NCBI RefSeq assembly: GCF_002217395.1 | Contig: NZ_MUHD01000021.1 | Coordinates: 1 to 64,000 of the forward strand | Direction of reading: 5' to 3' | Length of the DNA stretch: 64,000 nucleotides | DNA from: Flavobacterium plurextorum | GTDB lineage: Bacteria > Bacteroidota > Bacteroidia > Flavobacteriales > Flavobacteriaceae | Shown: positions 44,374 through 53,500 of the stretch, in pieces | Numbering within the stretch: the first letter of the stretch is position 1 | Layout of the letters: every line of letters starts with the position of its first letter | Notes under the pieces: model-generated | The model's input: the letters and a program-made list of their open reading frames with translations, nothing else | What the model was told of the DNA's origin: nothing | Databases searched by the model: none | Position numbers and translations under genes: made by a program

Positions 44374-45891
44374 TTATAGTAATGAGTGACAGGTCATTGC
44401 ATTTGGTTGTGGTACTCCCATTAATTCTAAAATAGTTGGAGCAATATCTCCTAAAACACCATTTTGAATGTTCTTTAAATCCTTATCAACTAAAATAATC
44501 GGCACTGGATTTGTTGTGTGTGCTGTATTTGGACTTCCGTCAGGATTAATCATTGTTTCGCAATTTCCGTGATCGGCAATTACAATTGTAGTATAATTGT
44601 TTGCAAGAGCAGCTTCGATAACTTGTTTTACGCAAGCATCAACAGCCTCGCAAGCTTTGATAGCGGCGCTCATAATTCCTGTATGACCAACCATATCACC
44701 GTTTGCAAAATTCAAACAAACAAAATCTACTTCGCCTTTATTTAATTCAGGAACAAGTGCGTCTGTAAGTTCATAAGCGCTCATTTCTGGTTGTAAATCG
44801 TAAGTTGCTACTTTTGGTGAATTTCTTAAAATACGAGATTCGCCTTCAAAAGGAGTTTCTCTTCCACCAGAGAAGAAAAATGTTACGTGAGGATATTTTT
44901 CAGTTTCAGCAATACGAATTTGTTTTTTGCCTGCTTTTTCTAAAACTTCACCAAGAGTTTCGGTAATATTATCTTTGTTGTAAACCACTTTTACATTTTG
45001 GTATGTTTCGTCGTAGTTTGTAAGCGTAACATAATACAAGTTTAATTTGTGCATGTTTTGCTCGTGAAAATCTTGTTGTGAAAGCGCTTCAGTAAGTTCG
45101 CGCCCTCTGTCAGTTCTAAAATTGAAGAAAATAACAACATCACCTTCTTCAATTGTTGCAAGAGGTTTTTCGTTTTCATCTACCATAACAACAGGCTCGA
45201 TAAACTCGTCTGTTATGTTTTTTTCGTAACTCTCAAGAACGCTTGCAACTGCATTTTTTGATGGAGTTCCAACTGCGTTAACAACTAAATCGTAAGCTAA
45301 TTTTACACGTTCCCATCTTTTGTCACGATCCATTGCATAGTAACGACCAATTATCGAAGCGATTTTTACAGGAGTATCTTTAATATAATCTTCTAAATCA
45401 TGAATGTATTTAGCTCCAGATTTCGGGTCAACATCACGTCCGTCAGTAAAAGCGTGTACGTAAACTTTGTCTAAACCATATTCTTGCGAAGCATCAATTA
45501 AACCGCGCAAGTGAGAAGTGTGAGAGTGAACACCACCGTCAGAAACTAATCCTAAAAAGTGTACTTTTTTATTGTTTTCTTTAGCATAAGTAAAAGCGTC
45601 AATTAAAACCTGTTCTTTAGCAAGTGTTTTGTGGGCTACTGCTAAATTAATTTTGGCTAAATCCTGATATACAATTCTTCCAGCGCCAAGATTCATATGT
45701 CCAACTTCGCTGTTTCCCATTTGCCCTTCAGGTAAACCAACATTTAAGCCGTCAGTACGAAGTTGTGCGTTTGGGTAATCTTTATAAAGGCTGTTTATAA
45801 AAGGAACATTTGCATTGTCTATTGCAGATACTTTAGGGTCAGGAGATTTTCCCCAACCATCTAAAATCATAAGGATAACTTTTTTGTTCAT
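44374..45891 (-). CDS. gpmI: 2,3-bisphosphoglycerate-independent phosphoglycerate mutase
   Basis: Interconverts 3- and 2-phosphoglycerate in glycolysis and gluconeogenesis, using two Mn2+. The 505 residues contain the alkaline-phosphatase-superfamily motifs LMILDGWG (metal Asp), NSEVGHMNLGAGR (catalytic Ser), HAFTDGRD, FRTDRGREL and the C-terminal IVIADHGNCE. The start at 45891 follows the promoter box at 45908-45915; a longer frame would overlap that box. Confidence 0.96.
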   Translation of the reverse strand: MNKKVILMILDGWGKSPDPKVSAIDNANVPFINSLYKDYPNAQLRTDGLNVGLPEGQMGNSEVGHMNLGAGRIVYQDLAKINLAVAHKTLAKEQVLIDAFTYAKENNKKVHFLGLVSDGGVHSHTSHLRGLIDASQEYGLDKVYVHAFTDGRDVDPKSGAKYIHDLEDYIKDTPVKIASIIGRYYAMDRDKRWERVKLAYDLVVNAVGTPSKNAVASVLESYEKNITDEFIEPVVMVDENEKPLATIEEGDVVIFFNFRTDRGRELTEALSQQDFHEQNMHKLNLYYVTLTNYDETYQNVKVVYNKDNITETLGEVLEKAGKKQIRIAETEKYPHVTFFFSGGRETPFEGESRILRNSPKVATYDLQPEMSAYELTDALVPELNKGEVDFVCLNFANGDMVGHTGIMSAAIKACEAVDACVKQVIEAALANNYTTIVIADHGNCETMINPDGSPNTAHTTNPVPIILVDKDLKNIQNGVLGDIAPTILELMGVPQPNAMTCHSLL

Positions 45892-45907
45892 TACTTTTTG
45901 TTTTTTA

Positions 45908-45915
45908 CAAAGATA
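45908..45915 (-). promoter_or_regulatory. -7 promoter box for gpmI (TATCTTTG)
   Basis: A TAnnTTTG match 17 bases before the gpmI start. Confidence 0.65.
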
Positions 45916-46368
45916 AGTCATTTCTAAAATTTGCGTGAAAGCATTGTTACATTTATGTTTAATAAAATGAAGCGTATTAAAAAATAATAATTTAGTTATA
46001 GAAGCCTTTATTTTTTAAAATTAATTCACGCTAAGCTCCTTTTCTGAACTTATTTTTGACAGCATAAAAGTGTTGAAATGGTATACGGAGTTTTAAAGGG
46101 AAGATAATATTGTGATTTTTTGTAAAATATCGGTATACTTTACTTTTCTCTTTGTCAATTGTTTATGTTTTGTTTCGGAAATTATACTCCTGATTACTAA
46201 AAGAAAAGCGTTTAATTGTGTTTTCTTTAAGAATTTGCGCAGGAATCTTTGTGTTTTAGGGAGAAGTAAATATCTTACAGGAACCCCTTTTTTTATGTTA
46301 ATTATGTTAAAGTTTGAATAAAAAAGGCTTGATTTTCAGGCTTCTATTTTGACGACTGTAAATAATTT
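45916..46368. other. Intergenic stretch without a recognised gene
   Basis: About 450 bases between divergent gpmI and the L,D-transpeptidase gene. An open frame at 46112-46321 has a hydrophobic, Phe/Cys-rich translation with no coding character. I see no tRNA, riboswitch or strong hairpin. Confidence 0.5.
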
Positions 46369-46376
46369 ATATTTTT
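46369..46376 (+). promoter_or_regulatory. -7 promoter box TATTTTTG
   Basis: A TAnnTTTG match 38 bases before the transpeptidase start, with TTTTG 18 bases further upstream as the -33 element. Confidence 0.65.
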
Positions 46377-46413
46377 GCCATACCCAGATTTTTTATTAAC
46401 CTAAAGAAATTCA

Positions 46414-47139
46414 ATGATTTACAAAATTTATCCACTGCTTGTGTTTTTATTATTATCTTTTGGCGAAGATTCAAAAAACACACCCGAACTTAAGAATACA
46501 ACGAATAAAAACATTGCTAAGGTTGAAAAGAACCTTACAGTTGATGCAAAAATCGAAAGTATTTATAAAACATTAGATACTAACAATTTTAATGTTCCAG
46601 AACTTAAAACTTTTACAGAAGCTTTAAAAGGTTTTTATCTTTTAAAGGAAAGAGGGATTGTTCAAAAAAACATTTTAACATTAATTGACTTTAGTTTGTC
46701 ATCAAACACCAAACGTTTGTGGGTGATTGATATGACAACGAATAAAATTCTGTTCAATTCGTTAGTTGCACATGGTAGAAATACTGGTGAAGAATTTGCA
46801 TCGGCATTTTCAAATATAAATTCATCATTTAAAAGCAGCTTAGGGTTTTATGCTACAGGTGAAATTTACCGAGGAAAACATGGAGCTTCATTACGTTTAG
46901 ATGGTTTAGAAAGAGGTTTGAATGACAATGCTCGCGAAAGAGGAGTGGTGATGCATGGAGCTGATTATGTTTCGGAATCTTTTATTAGAGATCATAAAAG
47001 GTTAGGAAGAAGCCAAGGTTGTCCTGCTCTTCCGGTTGAATTGACAGATGAGATAATTGAAACGATAAAAGATAAATCATGTTTGTATATCTATCACCCA
47101 TCAAGAAGTTTTACGATGGAGGAGAGGCTAATTTCTTAG
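46414..47139 (+). CDS. Murein L,D-transpeptidase catalytic domain protein (YkuD_2 type)
   Basis: A 241-residue exported protein with a hydrophobic N-terminus (1-17) and a catalytic domain from about 70. The motif VVMHGADYV (His181) and GRSQGCPALP (Cys203) gives the His/Cys pair of L,D-transpeptidases in the PF13645 form. It probably forms 3-3 cross-links in, or attaches protein to, peptidoglycan in the periplasm. Its 3' end overlaps the convergent second transpeptidase gene by 12 bases. Confidence 0.88.
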   Translation: MIYKIYPLLVFLLLSFGEDSKNTPELKNTTNKNIAKVEKNLTVDAKIESIYKTLDTNNFNVPELKTFTEALKGFYLLKERGIVQKNILTLIDFSLSSNTKRLWVIDMTTNKILFNSLVAHGRNTGEEFASAFSNINSSFKSSLGFYATGEIYRGKHGASLRLDGLERGLNDNARERGVVMHGADYVSESFIRDHKRLGRSQGCPALPVELTDEIIETIKDKSCLYIYHPSRSFTMEERLIS

Positions 47140-48711
47140 TTTAGCGTACAAATCTGAATCTAGATTATAAATATCAGCTCTAAAAATGAGCTGATTTTTT
47201 TTGCTCCAAGCAGTCCAATACCATTGATATAATGCATATTTTTTAGTAATTCTTGCGCTAGTTGTTTTTTTGGAAGCAATTATAGTATCAATTTTTTCTT
47301 TTGAAAACTTTTCAGAATCATCCAGAATATGCTCTGCTAATTCCAGTGGATTTTCAACACGGATGCAGCCAGAGCTTAAGGAACGATTGTTTCTTCCAAA
47401 GTAATTTCGATGGTTTGTATCGTGCAGATAAACACTATGGCGGTTTGGGAATAAAATTTTCATTAATCCTAATGAATTATTGTATCCAGGACTTTGAATA
47501 TAACGATAGTTGTTAGGTTTGTTTTCGTTCCACGCCGTTGGTTCTACTTTATTTCCGGCAGTATCATAAATAGTAATGCTTTTATTAGCCAAATAGTTTC
47601 GATTGCGTTTCATTGCCGGAACCACATCTTCCTTTAGAATTGTTGGAGGAACGGTCCATGTCGGATTAAAAACAACTGTTTTTAGTATAGAGGTAATAAT
47701 TGGTGTTTTTCTTTTGCTTGTTCCAACAACAATATTTCTTGATAAAATAGTGTCTTGATTCTCGACAACATCTAAACTGTAATTTGGAATGTTGATAATG
47801 AAATATTCTTCGGCTAAATCAGTAGGGAACCATCTCCATCGCTCTAAATTGACAATAATTTGTTGCCTTCTTTTTTCTTTAGAATAGTTTAAAGCATTTA
47901 TAGTTCCTTGTCCTATAACTCCATCAGGAGCCAGTCCGTGTCTTTCTTGGAATTTTTTGACTGATTCAAATGTCTTTTGATTGTAAATGTTTGTAAGACT
48001 GTCTTTTCCTGACATATCATTCCAGAATAAAAGCCTTTTCTTTATGTTTATTAAAGCAGAATTTGTGTCGTTTAAAGTGATTTTTTCAAGAGATTGAATA
48101 TTTTTTATTTCGTCATCTGGAAAAGTTTTAATGATTTTCAATGCCTGTAACAGCTGCTTATAAGTTTGCGATTTTGGCTGAATGTTGTCGACAATGCTGT
48201 CTAATTTATCTTTATTAAAAGCTTTAATTAGGACATTATTTACATCAAAAGTTTTCTGATCTAAATCCCAATCAGTATATATTTTTTTAGGATCAAGTTT
48301 GCCTTTGTAAAGATGATTTAAATATTTTTCAAAGTTATAAGTCAGTAATATATCATAAGCAGCCAAGTCAGAATCGCTCAGAGAGCCGATTTTGCTTTCG
48401 AACTTTTTTAATTTAGATACTTTATAGTCTTCAGGATTTAATCCTAATTCATCTGACTTTTCTAATTGCGATAGGATATAATTTCTCTTTTTTAGATTTC
48501 CCCAAACCGTTTTGTTTTCAGAAGAGTTGTAGAATTGTTTTAAAGTTTCACTTTTAAAAGTACCAATTAGTGCAGTATCAATTTGTACTGTTCTTTCATC
48601 AGTAAGTATGATTGCTGGAGCTTTTTTTACAACAACAGGTATGATTTTAGGAGTGTCTTTTTTACAACTAATCAAACTGCATAATACTAATAAAAGGTAA
48701 AATTTTTTCAT
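47128..48711 (-). CDS. YcbB/LdtD-like L,D-transpeptidase lipoprotein
   Basis: A 527-residue protein with a lipobox (LCSLISC, Cys at about 16). A helical scaffold domain comes next, then a peptidoglycan-binding domain (TFESVKKFQERHGLAPDGVIGQGTINAL, about 248-275) and the YkuD catalytic domain. Catalysis is by HDTNHRNYFGRNNRSLSSGCIRV (Cys near 450). The layout is that of E. coli LdtD. It acts on periplasmic peptidoglycan. The GNAT gene lies 1 base upstream of its start, so the two are co-transcribed. Confidence 0.92.
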   Translation of the reverse strand: MKKFYLLLVLCSLISCKKDTPKIIPVVVKKAPAIILTDERTVQIDTALIGTFKSETLKQFYNSSENKTVWGNLKKRNYILSQLEKSDELGLNPEDYKVSKLKKFESKIGSLSDSDLAAYDILLTYNFEKYLNHLYKGKLDPKKIYTDWDLDQKTFDVNNVLIKAFNKDKLDSIVDNIQPKSQTYKQLLQALKIIKTFPDDEIKNIQSLEKITLNDTNSALINIKKRLLFWNDMSGKDSLTNIYNQKTFESVKKFQERHGLAPDGVIGQGTINALNYSKEKRRQQIIVNLERWRWFPTDLAEEYFIINIPNYSLDVVENQDTILSRNIVVGTSKRKTPIITSILKTVVFNPTWTVPPTILKEDVVPAMKRNRNYLANKSITIYDTAGNKVEPTAWNENKPNNYRYIQSPGYNNSLGLMKILFPNRHSVYLHDTNHRNYFGRNNRSLSSGCIRVENPLELAEHILDDSEKFSKEKIDTIIASKKTTSARITKKYALYQWYWTAWSKKNQLIFRADIYNLDSDLYAKLRN

Positions 48712-48712
48712 T

Positions 48713-49150
48713 CTATATTTTTTTAAACATCAAATAATGTTCTCCAACATCTTTTATTTCAAATGGTTCGCCAAGAACTTCGTAGTTCATTCTTTTGTAA
48801 AAACCTACCGCTGCGGTTCTGGCGTTAAACCAAATCAAATCAACTTTGTTTTGTTTGCAATAGTCTTCGCAATGTTTTACTAAAGCTTCTCCGAATCCTT
48901 TTTTTTGGTGATTCTCTAAAATTGCCATGCCGCGAATTTGACCCTGTAAATTTTCGGCAAATATAGGGTTGGATTGAGTGAATAATGAAATAATTCCTGT
49001 TAAATTTTCGTTTTGAAACAAGCCAAAGTGATGAGTCGTTTCTAAATCGTCTCCTTCAAAGATGCAGCTTTCTATGGGTTTTCCATTTCTTAAAACTGGT
49101 TGGCGGACAATATAGGTTTCTTTTGAGGGGATTTCTTTGATGATATTCAT
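48713..49150 (-). CDS. GNAT-family N-acetyltransferase
   Basis: A 145-residue acetyl-CoA-dependent acyltransferase-fold protein. The acetyl-CoA loop is QKKGFGEALVKHCE (about 88-101), preceded by the beta-4 strand GQIRGMAIL, and the C-terminal GFYKRMNYEVLGEPFEI is typical. The substrate is unknown. It is first gene of a unit with the LdtD-like gene. Confidence 0.88.
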   Translation of the reverse strand: MNIIKEIPSKETYIVRQPVLRNGKPIESCIFEGDDLETTHHFGLFQNENLTGIISLFTQSNPIFAENLQGQIRGMAILENHQKKGFGEALVKHCEDYCKQNKVDLIWFNARTAAVGFYKRMNYEVLGEPFEIKDVGEHYLMFKKI

Positions 49151-49266
49151 GATTTTTGAAAAATAATTGTTTTTATAACTTTTTAATTTTAAATGTGTTA
49201 TAAATAAATGTTGATTTTAGTTGATTTTTTTTGCGAAAAAGCTTGTTTTGAACTTAACTTATTTTC

Positions 49267-49274
49267 TATATTTG
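49267..49274 (+). promoter_or_regulatory. -7 promoter box of first tRNA-Gly (TATATTTG)
   Basis: A TAnnTTTG match 12 bases before the tRNA; the following cacc is also shared with the second copy. Confidence 0.65.
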
Positions 49275-49286
49275 CACCACAGTAAT

Positions 49287-49359
<73 letters not shown>

Positions 49360-49361
49360 CT

Positions 49362-49395
49362 AAAAAACCGAAATTTAATCGTTTCGGTTTTTTTA
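49362..49395 (+). terminator. Terminator after tRNA-Gly copy 1
   Basis: Stem AAAAACCGAAA / TTTCGGTTTTT with a T-run directly behind the tRNA. Confidence 0.8.
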
Positions 49396-49446
49396 CCAAA
49401 ATTAAATAATTTTTTGATTTTTATTTTTTAGAATGATTTAATTGTT

Positions 49447-49454
49447 TATATTTG
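49447..49454 (+). promoter_or_regulatory. -7 promoter box of second tRNA-Gly (TATATTTG)
   Basis: The same box at the same distance as in copy 1, so each tRNA has its own promoter and terminator. Confidence 0.65.
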
Positions 49455-49466
49455 CACCCTGTTAAT

Positions 49467-49539
<73 letters not shown>

Positions 49540-49543
49540 CTTC

Positions 49544-49576
49544 AAAAGCCTCAAACATTGTTTGAGGCTTTTTTGT
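49544..49576 (+). terminator. Terminator after tRNA-Gly copy 2
   Basis: Stem AAAAGCCTCAAAC / GTTTGAGGCTTTT with a T-run. Its sequence is unrelated to the terminator of copy 1. Confidence 0.85.
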
Positions 49577-49674
49577 TTTTAAGCTAAATGTAAATTCAAT
49601 ACTTTAAATTCCAAATCCCAATTTTATATTTATTCCTTTAGTTTTGGAATCTGGAATTTAAAATATTTAATTTT

Positions 49675-50382
49675 TTACTTTAAATTACTTAAGTCGCTTT
49701 CAGTTTCTAGTTCTGTCGGCGTTTCGTTTTGTAAAAATAAACGCGCTTGTAAACTTCCTTTTAAAGTTATTTTTTCGCCTTTTACTTCCAGCCAGCTGCC
49801 TTCTCTTAAGCCTAAAACCGGAATCGAATTAAAAGCATGAAATTCTTTTATTCTTGTTTCGCGTGTTTCACCCATGTGTTTAGAGTTTAAATCGGGATCC
49901 AAATAATGCGGATTTAGGTTGAATGGAATTAATCCTAAAGTTTGAAAACTTGGCGGATAAATAATAGGCATGTCGTTAGTTGTCTGCATAGACAGCCCGC
50001 AAATGTTGCTTCCGGCGCTTGTTCCAAGATATGGAGTTCCGTTTTTTACAGTTTCGGCAAGCAATTGCATAATGTTGTTTTTGTACAATTGCGTAACAAG
50101 TAAAAAAGTATTTCCTCCGCCTGTAAATATTCCTTCAGCATTTTTTAAGGCGCTTTCAGGACTTTCAAATTCGTGAATTCCTTGCAGTTTTATATTGATT
50201 GAAGCAAAAGCCTGTGCAGCTTTTTGCGTGTATTCGTCATGAGAAATTCCGCCTGGACGTGCATACGGAATAAATAATATGCTTTTACAGTTTTTAAAAT
50301 GTACTTGCAATGTAGGTAATAAGTATTCTAAATAGCTGCCTTCGTGTAAAGTAGAGGTGCTTGCAATGATAATGCTTTTCAT
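49675..50382 (-). CDS. pepE: Dipeptidase E (alpha-aspartyl dipeptidase)
   Basis: A 235-residue S51 serine peptidase that cleaves Asp-X dipeptides. The nucleophile is in LGTSAGSNICG (about 118-128), with the GGGNTFLL loop (about 90-97) and HYLDPDLNSKHMGETRETRI (about 158-177), which holds the catalytic His, all present. It is cytosolic, since no signal peptide is seen. It stands alone. Confidence 0.93.
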   Translation of the reverse strand: MKSIIIASTSTLHEGSYLEYLLPTLQVHFKNCKSILFIPYARPGGISHDEYTQKAAQAFASINIKLQGIHEFESPESALKNAEGIFTGGGNTFLLVTQLYKNNIMQLLAETVKNGTPYLGTSAGSNICGLSMQTTNDMPIIYPPSFQTLGLIPFNLNPHYLDPDLNSKHMGETRETRIKEFHAFNSIPVLGLREGSWLEVKGEKITLKGSLQARLFLQNETPTELETESDLSNLK

Positions 50383-50485
50383 AATTTTTAAACTCTGGTT
50401 TTGTATGTTAAAGGTATTAAAAATCTAGCTTTCTGCATGTGTTTAACTTTGGTTAATTAACATATTTTTACCAACTCATTAATAT

Positions 50486-50493
50486 TAAATTTG
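50486..50493 (+). promoter_or_regulatory. -7 promoter box TAAATTTG
   Basis: A TAnnTTTG match about 53 bases before the first gene of the four-paralogue array; the probable promoter of the whole run to 53.5 kb or beyond. Confidence 0.5.
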
Positions 50494-50545
50494 GAATACA
50501 TTAGGATATTTTTACCTTTTTAATAAAATTCTAAGATTTTTTATT

Positions 50546-51292
50546 TTGATCACAAAAGTTGTATGTTTTTTTGTTGCTGTTATGAGTCAAAATGTATGGT
50601 CTCAAAATCAAGAACGCTCTGTTTTGAATGGAAAAATCATTGCTAATACCAATGATTTAGAAGGAGTTTATGTTGTAAATGCGCAAACAGAAGCAATGAC
50701 TACTACAGATGCTTCTGGTGCTTTTTCGATTATGGCAAAAGCCGATGATACGCTTGTTTTTTCATCTATACAATTTAAAGAAAATAGAGTCTCACTGTCT
50801 GTGGCTAATTTTACAGATTTAAACTTTACGGTAAAAATGAATATGGTGATGAATCAGCTGCAGGAAGTAGTTGTAAAGAGATACGATAGAATAAATGCTG
50901 TTTCTTTAGGGATTGTTCCTGAGGGGCAAAAAAGGTATACAGTAGCCGAAAGGAAATTGCATACAGCAACGGATTTAAAAGCTCCAGGAGGTGGTTTGAC
51001 TGCAGATCCTTTAATAAATTTTCTTTCGGGCCGCACAGCAATGCTTAAAAAAGAAGTCGCTGTCGAGAAGAAAGAAGCTTTTATGAGGCTTTTAGAGAAT
51101 ATGTTTAGTATGGATCATTTTATTAATAGATTGAAAATTCCGCTTGACTATGTAAAAGGGTTTGAATATTATGCTGTAGATAATGAAAAATTTACGGCTA
51201 TTTTGAATTCGAAAAACAAAACTTCTGTTGAGTTTTTGTTAGGTGAGCTGGCAGTAAAATACAAAGAGATAATCGCGGGTGAAAACAAATAG
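50546..51292 (+). CDS. Exported SusC-N-terminus-like protein, array member 1
   Basis: A 248-residue protein whose function I do not know. A TTG start gives a signal peptide ending VWSQ; the first in-frame ATG would cut it. Residues 26-100 match a carboxypeptidase-regulatory-like beta-sandwich (GVYVVNA, TTTDASGAFSIMAK, DTLVFSSI). NQLQEVVVKRY (103-113) resembles the segment joining this domain to the plug in SusC-type receptors, but no plug or barrel follows. A charged helical tail starts SLGIVPEGQKRYTVAERKL (120-138) and SGRTAMLKKEVAVEKKE (161-177). The C-terminus FLLGELAVKYKEI recurs in members 2 and 3. Confidence 0.78.
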   Translation: MITKVVCFFVAVMSQNVWSQNQERSVLNGKIIANTNDLEGVYVVNAQTEAMTTTDASGAFSIMAKADDTLVFSSIQFKENRVSLSVANFTDLNFTVKMNMVMNQLQEVVVKRYDRINAVSLGIVPEGQKRYTVAERKLHTATDLKAPGGGLTADPLINFLSGRTAMLKKEVAVEKKEAFMRLLENMFSMDHFINRLKIPLDYVKGFEYYAVDNEKFTAILNSKNKTSVEFLLGELAVKYKEIIAGENK

Positions 51293-52040
51293 TAGTTTGC
51301 TTCTTATATTGTTTGTTCAAATAAGTTTTGGACAAGAAACGGTTTCGAAAGAAATTTCGGGGCAAATTTTAGAACCGTCTATTTCGGTTGAAGGAGTAAA
51401 TATTATTAATATCGCGACTCAGGTAACATCTGTTTCTAATGCCGATGGAAAATTTTCTATAAAAGTAAAAGAAGGAGATGTTTTAGTTTTTTCGGCTATA
51501 AATTTGGAGTCTCAAAAATACCGAATTACAAATACCGATTTTAGTTTGGCTTCGATACAAATTAAAATGAAAACAAAGCAGACAGAATTGAGTGAAGTTG
51601 TCGTGAATAAATATGCTCATATAAATGCTGTGAATCTTGGAATCGTTTCGAAAAATCAAAAGAAATATACCGCTGCTGAAAGAAAATTGGCTGTTGCCGG
51701 GGATTTTAAGCCTATTTCTCTTTTAGGATTATTAGGAGGTTCAATGCCTCTTGATCCTATTTTAAATAAAATAATTGGACGGACTAAAAACTTGAAAAAG
51801 AATATTGAAGTCGAGAAGAAGGAAGTCAGTATAGTACAACTGGGATATTTATTTGAACAGGCTTATTTTGTGGATCGTTTAGGTGTTTCTTCTGAATATG
51901 TTACAGATTTTAAATATTACCTTGTTGAGAATGAAGAAGTCGTTTCTCTTTTGAGAAGCAAAGAGAAGTCTAAGCTGGAGTTTTTAATAAACGAGCTGGC
52001 TGTAAAATACAAAGAAATAATAGCAAGTGAACTTAAGTAA
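51279..52040 (+). CDS. Exported SusC-N-terminus-like protein, array member 2
   Basis: A 253-residue paralogue of its neighbours. A GTG start overlaps member 1 by 14 bases. It has a signal peptide (LLLILFVQISFGQ), then the beta-sandwich domain with GVNIINIATQ, SNADGKFSIKVKEGDVLVFSA and LSEVVVNKYAHINA. The tail keeps LGIVSKNQKKYTAAERKL, but the SGRTAMLKK motif is changed to IGRTKNLKK. The C-terminus ends in EFLINELAVKYKEIIASE. The exported pool probably sits in the periplasm or outer membrane; partners are unknown. Confidence 0.78.
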   Translation: MKTNSSLLLILFVQISFGQETVSKEISGQILEPSISVEGVNIINIATQVTSVSNADGKFSIKVKEGDVLVFSAINLESQKYRITNTDFSLASIQIKMKTKQTELSEVVVNKYAHINAVNLGIVSKNQKKYTAAERKLAVAGDFKPISLLGLLGGSMPLDPILNKIIGRTKNLKKNIEVEKKEVSIVQLGYLFEQAYFVDRLGVSSEYVTDFKYYLVENEEVVSLLRSKEKSKLEFLINELAVKYKEIIASELK

Positions 52041-52755
52041 TACTTTATATATAATCTTTTTTATGTGCTTTGTTCAAATTTGTTTTGGGCAAAACAGCAA
52101 TGGAAAAGTAATTTTGGGGCAAATATTTGAACAATCTACTCCAATCGGCGGTGTAAATGTTATTAATAATAATACGCAGATTGCGACTGTTTCTGATGAT
52201 GATGGGCGTTTTTCAATTTCGGTAAAAGAAGGAGATGTTTTGGTGTTTTCGGCAGTAAATTTAGATCCTGTAAAACGTCGGATTACAAATGGTGATCTTA
52301 GTTTGAGTTTGCTTTCGATTAAAATGACAGCAAAAGAAATTGAATTAAAAGAAGTTGTTGTAAATGATAATTACGGTATTACGGCTGAAAATTTAGGAAT
52401 TGTACCTCATGGACAAAAAACGTATACGCCGGCAGAAAGGAAAGTTTATACGGCAACTTCAACCTCGGTGGATAAAATATTAAATGGGATTTCGGGACGG
52501 ACTGCAATGCTGAAAAAGGAGATAAGTGTTGAGAAAAAAGAGATGCTTTTTAGAAAAATAGAATATCTTTTTGATGAGAACTATTATACTGAAAGATTAA
52601 AAATCCCTATTAATGATATTAGAGGATTTCAATTATTTTGTGTAGATGATACTGAATTTGCCGTATCTTTGAATACTAAGAATAAAACAATGAGCATGTT
52701 TTTAATTACTGATTTAGCTCGTAAATATCTTATAATCCTTGAAAATGAAAAATAA
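52027..52755 (+). CDS. Exported SusC-N-terminus-like protein, array member 3
   Basis: A 242-residue paralogue, closest to member 2 in its sandwich domain (DDDGRFSISVKEGDVLVFSAVNL). A GTG start again overlaps the previous gene by exactly 14 bases. Signal peptide MCFVQICFGQ; IELKEVVVNDNYGITAENLGIVPHGQKTYTPAERKV and ISGRTAMLKKEISVEKKE are intact. The C-terminus (FLITDLARKYLIILENEK) is the most diverged of the three. Confidence 0.78.
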   Translation: MNLSNTLYIIFFMCFVQICFGQNSNGKVILGQIFEQSTPIGGVNVINNNTQIATVSDDDGRFSISVKEGDVLVFSAVNLDPVKRRITNGDLSLSLLSIKMTAKEIELKEVVVNDNYGITAENLGIVPHGQKTYTPAERKVYTATSTSVDKILNGISGRTAMLKKEISVEKKEMLFRKIEYLFDENYYTERLKIPINDIRGFQLFCVDDTEFAVSLNTKNKTMSMFLITDLARKYLIILENEK

Positions 52756-53500
52756 AATTACAATTGTTGTTATCTGCTTGTTTTGTCAAGTAATGTTTGG
52801 TCAAAATAATCCAAGAACCTCTTTGCATGGTCAGGTTGTTAATGGATCGCTTGCTATAGAAAGCGGTTATGTTATGAATGTAAATGCTAAAATTAGAACA
52901 TTTATTGGTTCTGGCGGGTTGTTTGATATTATGGCAAGACCTAAAGATACGCTGTTGTTTACTGGTTTAGCTTTTCAATCAAAGAAAATTGTTTTAACAG
53001 AGAAAGACTGTTCTCAAATTCTTTTTTCAGTGCCATTAGATTTGGTAAGTAATGAATTGAAAGAAGTTTTAGTTCGAAAAGATTTAAAAGTTAAAGCTTT
53101 TCAAGGCGGAAACTCACAGACTCTTGTCGATATGCAGTTTGAAGATGATAAGCAGTCTACAGCAAAGAATACTGTAATGTACTCTGATCAAACAATTAAA
53201 TACGGAACTGATTTCGTTAGAATATTTAAGGATGTAAAAAAACTTCTTTCTAAAAATAAAGATGTAAAAGAAGAAGTGATATCTGATATTGCTTTTGTAG
53301 AATATTCTAAAGCTAATTTTAAACCAGATTTTTATACAAAAACTTTAGGTTTGAAACAGGATGAAATTGATTTGTTTTTAATGTATTGCTCTAATGATCC
53401 TGAATCTAAAAGGCATCTTAAGCCAGAAGAAAAATTTGAATTGATCGATTTTATGATCAATAAGAATAAGGAATTTAAAAAGGTGAATTCTCCGCAGTAA
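52745..53500 (+). CDS. Exported SusC-N-terminus-like protein, array member 4 (diverged)
   Basis: A 251-residue relative with an ATG start overlapping member 3 by 11 bases; a TTG two codons earlier is possible. It has a signal peptide (VVICLFCQVMFGQ), then the same sandwich domain with weaker motifs (GSGGLFDIMARPKDTLLFTGL) and SNELKEVLVRKD. The AERKL and SGRTAMLKK segments are absent and replaced by a Lys-rich helical region. It may have a different role or partner. Its stop overlaps the DUF6702 start by one base. Confidence 0.72.
   Translation: MKNKITIVVICLFCQVMFGQNNPRTSLHGQVVNGSLAIESGYVMNVNAKIRTFIGSGGLFDIMARPKDTLLFTGLAFQSKKIVLTEKDCSQILFSVPLDLVSNELKEVLVRKDLKVKAFQGGNSQTLVDMQFEDDKQSTAKNTVMYSDQTIKYGTDFVRIFKDVKKLLSKNKDVKEEVISDIAFVEYSKANFKPDFYTKTLGLKQDEIDLFLMYCSNDPESKRHLKPEEKFELIDFMINKNKEFKKVNSPQ

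Noticed and set aside
46112-46321. 69-codon open frame in the gpmI-transpeptidase gap
   Set aside because: Its Phe/Cys/Lys-rich translation matches random AT-rich DNA; no conserved feature visible.
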